Both the position numbers and the translations under genes were made by a program. The notes under the pieces were generated by a model. The model saw nothing but the letters and a program-made list of their open reading frames with translations, searched no databases and had not been told where the DNA came from. Below are positions 42,601 to 54,600 of a stretch of DNA of 64,000 bases, piece by piece (positions within the stretch are counted from its first letter, which is position 1; every line of letters starts with the position of its first letter). The stretch spans positions 5,759,001 to 5,823,000 of the forward strand of contig NC_065423.1 of assembly GCF_024362695.1 (NCBI RefSeq). The letters are read 5' to 3'. This stretch comes from Pectinophora gossypiella. Taxonomy: Eukaryota; Arthropoda; Insecta; Lepidoptera; Gelechiidae.

Positions 42601-45600
42601 CCACGCGGTTTGCGTACCGCATGCTACGGGAGCTGCTTTCGTTTTAAGTATATCGAATCGTAAATAAGTAGGTAGGCTAAGTATGAATATGCATCCTGAT
42701 GCATATTACTTATAAAAATATGATCGTCACCTTACAGCTCAGAAGCTGTTAGGCATTATTAGGATAAATTGTTATCGTTATAGATAAGTAAAATACAATC
42801 ACATTTTAATATAAATTGCGGAGTGCGTGTGTAGCTTAAATAAAATAATTTTGTAGTTTCATAGCGGTTACGCAATGAACACTGAAATGTAATTGTATAT
42901 TACAATTGTAATATTTATTGAACAGGTTTAGAAAATATATACTCCTAGTTCGCGCCACGAAAGAAGTCCCGTGGCCGGGGCGCTGATTAGATTCTGCGGA
43001 AAATTATTATGATTTCTTAATTACTTGGTCATTCAAATCTGTAGACTTCTTTCGTGTCGAAGGCATCTATATTTTAAACCTGGCATTATACTTAGTTTTC
43101 TTTTTGTAATAAGGCGGGTCTTGTTTTATTCGAGCTTACTGTTACTTATAGTGTAAATAAACCAGAATGTTTATAAACACCTGTAAAATTTTTCCGAGTT
43201 CTAAAAAGTATTAGAAATATTTTTTTACCATTTACCACTTTTATGCGGTTCCTTATTCAAACAACAACTTTCCGCCCGTTTAGTGCACTCCAGCTGAGAA
43301 ACGTGAAGTTCTTCCAGAGCTATACAGGGAGCCGGGCCCGGCAAACACTGACGAAGCCATCGCTCAGCCATTATTTGGAGATCGTAGTCGTAGAGAACTT
43401 GCTTCATGTTTGCAGCAGGCGGCAGAAAAGGATACTCACTCTCTGAACCTTTGGCAACATGATTTCTCATAGAATTTAATATATTAATGAGAGCAAGTTG
43501 TTCCCAAAACGTCATTGTCTTTACTTTATGTTTTTTATCACAATTTAATGCGTTTTCTTTACTTGTAAAGAGGCATAACGTATGATCACCGTAGCAGGGT
43601 GCTAGTGAACACCACCTATTATCCGAAGAAGATAATTTAAAAACGGGCCTTAAGTCTTCATCTGGTATAGAATCATATTTAACGTCTTTTAAAAGAACAG
43701 GATACGTACGAAATACTTCCGACAAATTTTGGAGGGCCATACTTCCATGAAGAAGAGGCAGTTTCCAGCAAGGTAGTCGTTCTGGGACATACCACGTATT
43801 AACGTTGGTTTGATCCACAAACTGTCCTCCAATCTCTACATGTTCCGCAGCTGGTTCTAAGTTATAAAATTCGTTTGCTTGTAATACGAGTTTGTCGAGG
43901 CTATAATTGTAATATTGTGCCCTACTTTTTAAAAGATTCTCCTTGTTCGTGGGTTTTCTCCCGCGAGTTACATTTGAAACAGGGTGTAGTTCTAACTTTG
44001 GGTGTATTTTTATGCTCTCTTCCTTTCGCTCGTCATTAAGATTTGTTTTGTCATCTGAATAAATATAATCTGTAGTAATGCCGAGTTTCCGAACTTGTAT
44101 ATCACTGTGCATGCGTTGAGTTTTATTGAGGCCCCCAGGGTCTAAATATTCTCCAAGTTCAAAGCTTGACTGAACAAACGATAGTAAAATTAAAATATTT
44201 AACATGAGCGATGCCATTTTTATGGTTGATAGTTTCGTTTTAGGCCAACTAGATTAGATATTCGAGGCTATGCTATATTACTATGTATTACAAGATACAA
44301 CAATAGTCTGAATACCAATCTTATGTGTAAAAACTTGTATTTAATAAATATATTTTTTCCAAGTAAGGCTAATGTAAATATGCAGCTACGTTACATATTC
44401 AAATGCAACGGTTAGACAAGAGAGGATTGATATATTCTGTAATAAGTAGGTATGTAATATAAACACACGAGATAGAAACAGAAATACTCCCGAATCTAAT
44501 AAAAGCTCGAAAGTGTCTCGAAGTTAATTGGGACAAAAACAATATTTACTTAGCTACAAGAGGTATTAATTACAAGTCGGACAGACAGACTCCAGGCGCC
44601 TGCCAATCGTTTCATAGCACGACACGCGACGTTGCCGTGCTAAACCTAATCGATAGGAACGCAAATACTACGCAATAATTTTGTGCAAGTTCCGTAAGTT
44701 TAACACGTTTTATAGTAAGAATTAATTGAAGTATCCAACTTTCTATAGGCAGCTGAAGCATAGAAAGCAAGTTTTAGGTTTTTTTGGGTAATCCATTTTA
44801 GATAAATTTATAAATATCGTATTTTTGTTAATTCTAATTCAGACTAAACCTTATGAATTGCTATGCATGCACCTGAAATGACTTTAATATATATACCTAT
44901 AAGTAACTACTGCTGTAACTGTCTGAACTAGATAGATCTTTCTCGAGTTATTGAATTAAACAGTGATAAAGTATTTCCCATTACTGACAATATCGCGGAT
45001 TTGTAAAAAAAAAACGTAATTATATTATTATTTCACGATGGATGAGTCAGTGAGCCTATTTAAATTTCATGTTTCAAGCCACCCACGCGCCCCGCCCTTG
45101 GAAAATTATAATTATGGCGCCCTACTTTATCTACTCCATTTGTGACATTATACATACATATTTATCATTTCATACATTTGTTGTAAAATAATAGTACTTG
45201 TAATATTTTTTGTTTTTAGGTATTAAGGTTTTTAATTATTATAACGTAACAGTAGCTCACGAATATACTCACAATTGGGGTAGTCAGAGGTACAATCATC
45301 GCATAATGAACGAAATACACACGCCTCACCGAGCTTTCTTTTACACCAATGGTAGGTGGTGAATTGCGTTAGTGAAAATGCACTTAAGATAAATAAATAA
45401 CTCATTGTTGCAAGTTGGGTACAGGTGTAAGAACCGGGGCACTCCGTGTTTGAGAAGCAAGCCAGTGTCACAAAACCACAGTGACTTCTAATTAGGTATA
45501 GGTATATATTTTTTATTTTTTTATAATTTCCGCCCTATAATTACTATACTATATGCTTAAATTAATGAATGCACACATTTATTTATTTATAATTTGGTAA

Positions 45601-48600
45601 GTAATAAGTGTAAACAGATCTCTGTTCTACTATTCATTACACATTGACAAAGCGGCGACTGCCAGTCGCCAAAAGAATATATGGAAACCTCTGCAGTCGC
45701 TACCACTACCTATGTTTATTGATAAGAGGTGAAAGTAATATCTCTACTGTTTACATTTAAAAATTATTTTTATGCGTCATCTGCCACTGACCCGAGTGGC
45801 AGATGACGCATAAAAATTGCCAGATCATAACATTTTTATCTTGAGTGGAAGCGCAAAGGATGTGCGCGTATCAGGAGGAGCGTTTCACAACGGCAGACGC
45901 GCGCAAAACGGGATACCTCGTAAAATTAATATTCCACTGAACTACAACTATCGGCACCTTTATTAAGATTCTAAACACATACACATTCAAAGTCCAAGTC
46001 CATTTATATATTATGGGGAAAAAACATAAACAATATTTTGATAACGATATTTTTTACCTATGCAGATAAAGCAATCACTCGTATACAGAAACCAGAGCAG
46101 CTTTGCAAAACAAATAATATACAACCGTACCGCAGTTCTATAAAAAGACTTAGGTATTAGGTTAACCTAACGTTTTCAGAAAACAAGAAGTCGTACAACT
46201 TTCTTCTGCATTGCCGGCAATTTTTTAGCGCATCAATCACCAATACCTGTTGCTATAATCAAAACAACATAAGAGAGTGAGTGCGGGAGCTAAAACAAAA
46301 ATACGATGCGTAACCGCCAAAAGATGGGCAGTCAGTAGTCGGCCCCGCGTCGGCGCCACCGGCGGTATCGACCGCGTGATTCAGCGCCCTGTCCCGCTAC
46401 TATCGAGCCTCAATTTCATCGATATTTGGACATGTCCCGTTTTGCCACCGAGTTTCCTTTCTGTGAATCACTCGGGATATAGTTGCGGTTTCAGTCGTGT
46501 AGCGATGGCTCACACGCTTAACATGTGCCTCCGAAGACGGGACTTTGACAAAATTTCGCGATCAATTGCCATTTGAAAAAATAGCTCAGTTTTAGTTGTT
46601 ATATTTTATTTAGTTGTAAGTGGTTCGCGAAGAATTTTAAGTGTTGTTTAATTTATAAACATGGATTTGTATTTGTTTTTATTGGCGTTCACGCTGTTTT
46701 GGGAAAGTAAGTGCAAGTTTAGTAAATGAAAGTAAACAATATTCGACCTTAATATATTTTACGTTTATGTTGTTTGAGAACTTTAATAGCAAATAATTAA
46801 ATAAATATCTGCTTCAGTATATAACATTTATCAGCTCATTATTATGCATGTGGGCATCACATTCGTTACTCGTTCTGTATGTAAATCAAGTGTCGATAGA
46901 ATTTCGACACATCTGGCGAAAATGTCGCATTGTGGGTGTACTAGAGGCTAATTTGGACTCGAACAATGCAAAAACTATTCCAGCCCGGTGGCGGCGGCGG
47001 TTATATCGACCATGAACATTATAAACTCGTAAGTGCGTGGCGGAGTGACATTGCACTTGTTACTAAAGTAAAAGGTCTAGATTTTCCCTAAAAGTATAAC
47101 GCGGCTCGTTTTTTACAGGAATAATTGAACTATGAACGTAGAGAAACGTGGGGTCGTCCTTATATACCTAAGTACGTGTATTAAAAGGACATATCAACTT
47201 GTCGGCAATATGTTGCTTACTTCCCACACTGCTCTACTGCAGGACGGTGGTTAATGAATAATTATCTTTTAAATATATTTTAAGTACTTTTTAAATTAAA
47301 AATAAGTAACAGCTAGCAGCATGTTCTTAGACAAAATGCGATTGTTGAGTGTGAAAATGTAATAATTTCGCTGCAATATTGTATGTCACATTACAGAATA
47401 AAATATAAATACGTTTCTCAATTTTTTTAACGTATTTATTAATCAACTAGTTAGTATCGCAAAATAAACAATTCGAATGTATTCCAAGGATAAATATATG
47501 CAGTGACGTTTGTATTGTACAGTCATGAGCAATATAATGTACCCGCTTTAGGACTCTGTCGCACTAACATATTTGACATTTAGCGAGACTTACAGTTCAA
47601 TTTGCCAAAAAAGTTAATGTGACATGGTACCAAAGTGTATACATATTAATGCTCGTGACCGTACGTTGCATTGTGGTACATAACTACGGATAGCTGTTAC
47701 AGACAGACAGATAATGTGACCTCAAATTTGAGACAATGCATAGGTCGAATTACATTATCTCGTCCTTATCTACAACTTCGATAAAACTGAAACATGTGAT
47801 GGGAACGAAATATAGAAAGAAATTCTAGAATTACGTTGTAATATAATATACTAGGTACATTTAATAATGCCTAATATAGCGATGTTTGTAGATCCGTCCA
47901 ATTGGAATAGGCAATTTAGTTACACTGAGTAGTTTGGCCAAAATCTTTGAAAATCATGCAGGACATTTTTATGCGAGCAGGCCAACTTAATAATAATAAC
48001 ATTTGTTTAGGCCGTGGTAGCCCAGTTGGTCGAAAGCTTGCCTCTCACTTTGAGGTCGCGGGTTCGAATCCAGCACAGGCGTAAACCAATGATTGTCGAA
48101 TTTGTTTTCGAATTCATGTTTGGATCATAAATGATTATCACGTACCCAGTGGTGAAGGAAAACATCGTGAGGAAACCCACATTCCCGAGAAATGCATTTT
48201 CGGAGGTATGTGACGTAACCTGTATTGGGTTGGTTTTCCCTTCGCGGGTCGGAAGGTCAGACAGGCAGTCGCTACTGTAGAAAACCGGACCTGTTAAATT
48301 TTCAGATTAAGTGAACGGACCCTTTGTAAAACGGGATAATGCTAAGGAGATGATGATGATGATCAAAAACGTTTATTTCGAACAACCACGAGACACATTT
48401 ACTTACAACTAACGACGTCTATTCGTAGGTAATCTTATAAATTCGCAATTTGTAAAAAAAAATACATTTTAATTGTAAAAAATACATTTGCGCGCAATGC
48501 AAACAAATGTCTAATAGCATAATTACTTTTTCAGAAGAAAGGCTAGAGACTAGTTTCCAACTAGTCTAATCAGTAACTTAAAAAACGAAATTGTATGAAA

Positions 48601-51600
48601 AATCACACAATGACGGCATAGAAAAACGTAATAAAATATCGGCATTATTACGTTTTTTTGATTAAAATTCATAAATAAATTGAATAGAAAAAATAAAATG
48701 CTTTTCGGTAATCAGAATTTCATAATTTATCTTGAACCTCGCCTTTCTAATCCCCTTAAATGAAGAAACTTTTCCTGCCACCGTACTAGCTTTTTAACCG
48801 GCACATAGAAATATGGCGTCTTGCGGTTTCGTCTATTTTAAGAGGGACTATGTGCGTATGTTGTTCTAGTAAAATAGTGTCCATTCATTATGTACTTGTA
48901 GAAACAGTGACATGAATTATGCAAGCCATGTAAGGCGCTGCATGTGGCACCATATGGGCGTTCCTTGTCACAGAGGGACCTTTATGCAGACCGGATTTGA
49001 ACAAGCATTGACGTATGGCATTAATCAAACGTGTTTTATACGCTTTTTGATTACCAAATCTATACTGAGCTGTACTTCGTCACTTTTGAATTATTTTCGA
49101 AAGCGTTGTAAGTATATAGTTTATTAATGAGATTAAACAATTGGGTATTTGACGGGGTCAAAGATAAATTATAAAATGCCAATCTAGAAATAGAAGCCAG
49201 TCTATGATGTTCAAAAAAAAATCAAAAATCTCATTTCACTTTATGACTTATTTTCGAATTTTAATTACGAATTAAGTAACAATGAGTACGACGTTTGAGC
49301 GCTTTTGATGACGTCACAGGATGGTATTTCCATACAAACTCCAAAACTTCCGTTTTCACGTTTCGTAAAAAGTATCTCATTTGACTAGGTTGTCAAGTAG
49401 CCAATTTAGGTTCTTATGTTCAGTGACTCGATATTATATATGTACTCCTTTGCCCTCGTCACTCAATTCAACAATAAGTCACGTAGGTTCCTATCTTTTT
49501 GAACTTGCTCATGTCTAGGAACTTCAAATCAAATCACACGACTCTACCGACCCCCAATGCTGCTCCATTGATGTGAAGAATATGTCCGTTCAGTATAATG
49601 TTCAGTAGTCGGTTATTTATGTTGTTTATGTTATAATATGCACTGACGAAATCCTACTCTACTTTACACTTTATACTACAAGCAACGGAGAATGAGTCTT
49701 TGTACAATAATTTCTATTGCACAAATAAACATTTTGAGTTCTGGTGAAGTATATATTATTATGCTATTTGTGTAAAATTAGTTTCAAAATCAATAATATT
49801 AATATTTAGGTTACTTTTTGTGTGACTAATCATCACTAATTTAAGAGCCACGTTCTTGTCGTTGTAGGATTTTTGGTAACACCCATCTGCTTGTGACTTT
49901 GCAATGAATAAATGAATATGAATATGCATTCTCCATGCCACTTTTTAGGGAAAAATAAGGCAGTGGTTTCTCTCTTGCTTTCCGCCCCATGATGACGATG
50001 AGTGAGCAATACAAAATCAAAAATTTTTTGTCATTATTATTATTAAGCAATTCAACGACATTGTACAAGATTTTACAATAATCATCGCGCTGGGGTTAGG
50101 TATGTTCAACTTGTAACGTTTGTACCAGTATCCATAAAATTTCGTTTCGTTTCGTTAAACCAATTCTAGACAATAGACATAGCGCCAGACAAACCATATT
50201 ATTCTTTAATTGTAAAACCGCTGTTGTTAATTGGCTGTAGAATGTTAATTTATTTTTTTAAGAACTCTATATTCGTAGATCTGCCCACTGCTATTTTAAT
50301 GCAGTAGGTACTATACGAAATTATATAGATAATATGTAGTACTTAGTTAAGATACTTTTTGTAATTATTTCTTTTTATTTTGGTGCAATAAAGTGTATTT
50401 GTATTGTTTGTATTGTATTGCATTTACATTTGTTTGGGTCACCAACAGAAACTAAGTCTTATATGCCTATTATATCGCAAGTGGTCGTAAGTGGACTAAA
50501 GAATCTAGTGTCTAACACTACAGACGTTATGAACACAATGTGTTGAATGTAGTCTATCATTAATATAACGATACAAAGTATTTATTATGAAGACTAAAAG
50601 TAAGTGCGTTTCTAAACGCACTCTTTGCAAGTGTGTTCCTAAACGCACTCTTTGCAAGTGTGTTTCTAAACGCACTCTTTGCAAGTGTGTTCCTAAACGC
50701 ACTCTTTGCAAGTGTGTTTCTAAACGCACTCTTTTTGTCTTTACAGCCCGTTTGACCGTGCCTACTACGTTACGAATTATGAGCGTGAGTTAAATTATAT
50801 TCAAATCTAAATTCTTGTCAGTGATTTATTTTTGTCAGTACATAAATACATTATTACATGTACGTATTTCTTATGTTTATAAATTGATATAAATATTCTT
50901 AACACGCACACTGAATTTATTATACGACCACATAAAAGTATTTGTTAGCTATAGTTTGACAAGAAAGTGATATGATATTCTTTTGTCTTGTGTTGTCATT
51001 TGTGTGTCATTTTATTATAATAATTTTACAAAAGGCGAACTTCGTTTTCATAGAGGGACTTAATATTAAGGAGCGCTGGTCCGGATAGGAGGTAAAAACA
51101 AAGTTAGCCTTTTAGAAAATTATAATTCAAAGACACACATATGACAACACAAGACAAAAGAATAGCATATCACTTTCTTGTCAAACCATAGCCAGCAGTA
51201 TTGTTGACTGATTTGGCACATCAGAAAATAAACCATGAAAATCTAATTATTGTATTTGATTGCAATGTCATTTCTTAGGGGCTACGGGGTGTAGGCTAAT
51301 TTTGAAGAGGGAATGCACGAATATTTTACACCCGCAATATAACTGATTAGCCACCATCAATACATGGTAGGAAGGAAAACAGCAACTGTAAAGGAAAATA
51401 ATACGATAACAGGAATTATGTACGAGTACGGGTAAAATCCAATGACAACCCAATGTCAAAGGTATCAGGAATGTTATTTAATTGTGTACGTACCTAAACA
51501 TAAAATCCAAGGTAAAACGAAGCTGCTACAATCTACGTTATACTTAAATCGTATATAGAGTTATCGTAGAATCGTAATAAATCTACTTTTGGAGTATGTT

Positions 51601-54600
51601 TGTAAGGATGCGGCAAATCCATAGTAAGTAGGGAGTAGTCACTTAAATGAAGGAAATCCTATTATGTGGGAGAGGGACGTATATACGCTACTTACATTAG
51701 CACATTACTTAATATTACATTGGTGCTGATTCGGGCGAAAGACTTTATTTTAATTTAGATTGATTTTTAAAAAATAGCGCTGTTCTGTACTTACGATAAG
51801 TACAAGAATGAGATAGAGCAAATTTTAGAGCTAGCAAAATAATTTCAAATTTGTATCTGCCCGAATCGAGACTATTGTCCTATTTTTTTATTATATTTTT
51901 TTTTATTGATCAGTACAGTACTGTATTATTTCAGTGTCAACGTGCATACAGTGCTTTGCGTGCGAGGCGCAGCGGTCTGACACTAACAAGCTGCCTCTCT
52001 GCGAAGGCTTCGACTACAGCGCGCAATTTATTGCCGACTGTCCCAAGTCCACCGGCTGCGTCAAGAAGGAGACTCGGCTCATCAGCTTAGGAGGTATGTA
52101 ATGTACATTTATAAAAAGCCAATATACGTCCCACTGCTGAGCACAGGAAAAGGTCCCCTCAACCGGAAGAGGTAGTATGTATAAAAAAGCCAATATACAT
52201 CTCACGGCCACGGAGTAGATACTACACCTCTTTGGGCCAGTAGTAATACTAGCTAAACACAGAGTTCTTTTAAGCGACATCAACGAAGTACCTACATCAT
52301 ATTCGTTAATAAAGACTACCTTAAGATTTTTCCAGGAGTTACCTTTTTGTCAATATTTACACGAATTGGTTATAAACTTTAGGATAGCAAGTAGACAAGT
52401 AGGTATATAACCCAACAGGGGGCTAAAAAGGCCATATTCAAGCAATTCATATAAAAAAAGCAATATTGCGCACTTATTTTTATACGCGCGAATAGCCCTA
52501 TTGCTTGTTTAGACATATTGCTTCGATGTGGTGTTTGGAAGAATTATGCTAAGCTGAGAGTGCCAGTAATTATTAGACACAAAGAAAACGTAAATCAGTC
52601 TTTAGTGGGTGTGAATTTATAAGTTGGTGGACGCTGGGTTAATTGGTTACCTTCACAGGTCAAACATGGTTACTCACGACTCTCGATGCAAGTATGGTTA
52701 ACGAACGAACGACATTCTTATGAACGTATTACCAAACGTGTCCACTCGTTTTACTTGAACTATAGGTGGGTACTACTGAGTAAAAAAATATATTTCGTCA
52801 CTTGCTTTCCCTTTTCTAATTCAGAATAAAATTAATAACGCAACTTGGTTCTTAGAAGGCAGCAATATACACTTCTCATCAAAAAAATCGAAACACTTCC
52901 GTTTTCATTGTTTCTGTCCGAATTTAACACAAAAAAGAATTCATACGATGAAAAAAAATACATAAATGTATAGCTGGCAGTTTGGCCATTACAGTAATAA
53001 GCGAAAATTCTAAATTCAAAATTAGAATTTCATTTGTTTATCTTATAAACGAAATGAATCACTGTTTTGAGACAAATGTGTGTTTAGGGTTGGAGTACAT
53101 TTAGCGTTTAAAAACTAAAAATTGGCGCCTATCCTTAAACTTTTTGTTTTTTATTTCAATACTGTGACTTTGGGACGTCTGAAAAAAGGTTTTTTTTCTA
53201 AAACGTATGGATACTTCGCCCACAGAAGCCGCCCAAGTTGTGGCATTGCTGGATTCTGGCCTTAGTCAGCGTGTTGTGGCTGCAAGACTGCATCTAAGCC
53301 TGTCATCTGTTCATAGAGTCTATAAACGTTATCGGGAGACTGGTTTGTTCACGCGCCGTTCAGGATCTGGCAGGAATCGGGTCACTTCTGAGCGAGATGA
53401 TCGATTTATTGTAACAACTTCTTTAAGAAATCGACGCCTTAACGCTTTTCAACTGCAGCAGCGGCTTCGTGTTGTACGAAGGGTGGCTGTAAGTGACTCT
53501 ACAATTAGAAGAAGGTTGAAGGATCGTGGACTGGTACCGCATAAGCATACGGAATAAAAATGACTTATTTAACAAAATACGAAACCTATGAAAAATTCAT
53601 TTAAATTTAGAACATTAACATTAAGATTTGATAAGCTCATATTACTCACTATTAAACGACATTTAACATTTATTCCTAAATGTACACATTTTTCTGATAA
53701 TCCTGACAAAACGTAAACTTGCAAGGTGTTTCGATTTTTTTGATGAGAAGTGTAGTTGATCAATCCTTTTCTTTAAGTTCATTTAAGTTCTATTCTTCCG
53801 ACTCTATTCACATTCACCTCTACTAAGCTAATCTTCCTCATTCAAAATTTCTTAGATGAAAATAATTAAAATTGAGTCTGAATAGTATTATTAAATGATC
53901 TTTAAGAATGTATCTTCTGCTACGCCAAAGTCAGTTGTTTATAATCCAATGCCAATGACCGGTTAACCTCAACGACCCGCCCCGACATTGTGTGACGCAC
54001 GAACCATCGAAATATTGTCCAAATTAAAACAAACTCCCATAAGGGCTCGCGAATAATGACGTGAGTGTGAGAATGTCTGAGGAGGAATTTAATTAAGATC
54101 TGTCTGCTAGGCACGTAGTTTTGTAACAATAATTTTGACGCCGCTCACATTATTCAAAAAAGGAATTACAACTTATGGACGTACTGGCTCTAAAGTATCA
54201 CCTTTGCTGTTACAAAGTAATTCCATTCATAAAAACTCTACCAGCTAAAACGATAACTTTTATAACTCGAACCTCTACGAAAGGGAAAATAAACAAGCAC
54301 TTAAACCGAAAGCGAATGGTATTCGCGAATTGCAAGCATCCATAAAAGGCTTAATGTTCCGAGACGGCACATACGGCAATGGCGTAACTTTTACGGCGTG
54401 TGGTGTGGTAAAAGCCCACTTACGTCTAACGTGTAAGGAAATTGGGGCGCCTCTTTTACTCCGAGTAGTAAATACTCATAGCATAACCCTTATATTGCGG
54501 TCGCTTAGTATCACTTAGGCATTGTTATAATAAATGTTTATTTACGATAAATAGTACATTTATCGTAAACGCAGTCTTCATAACGCAAGGTAAAAATATT

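Noticed and set aside
45232..45471. Minus-strand cysteine-containing frame that could pass for another small secreted protein
   Set aside because: It coincides with a dispersed repeat seen at four other places and lacks a signal peptide at a plausible start.
46277..46576. Plus-strand frame of 99 residues upstream of Ly6 gene 2
   Set aside because: GC-rich promoter or 5' UTR sequence; no domain, and the better start for the locus is at 46,661.
48013..48085. A tRNA gene, given intact box A and box B
   Set aside because: It continues without a break into a SINE body with a (GAT)n tail, and related copies occur nearby.
50601..50735. CRISPR-like array
   Set aside because: The repeats are contiguous with no unique spacers, and the genome is eukaryotic.
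50587..50793. Cysteine-repeat peptides on both strands over the minisatellite
   Set aside because: Open frames follow from the 27-bp unit being a multiple of three; no gene context.
51728..51867. GATTCGGGC ... GCCCGAATC as a MITE ahead of Ly6 gene 2 exon 2
   Set aside because: The terminal match is only 9 bp and no second copy is seen in the window.
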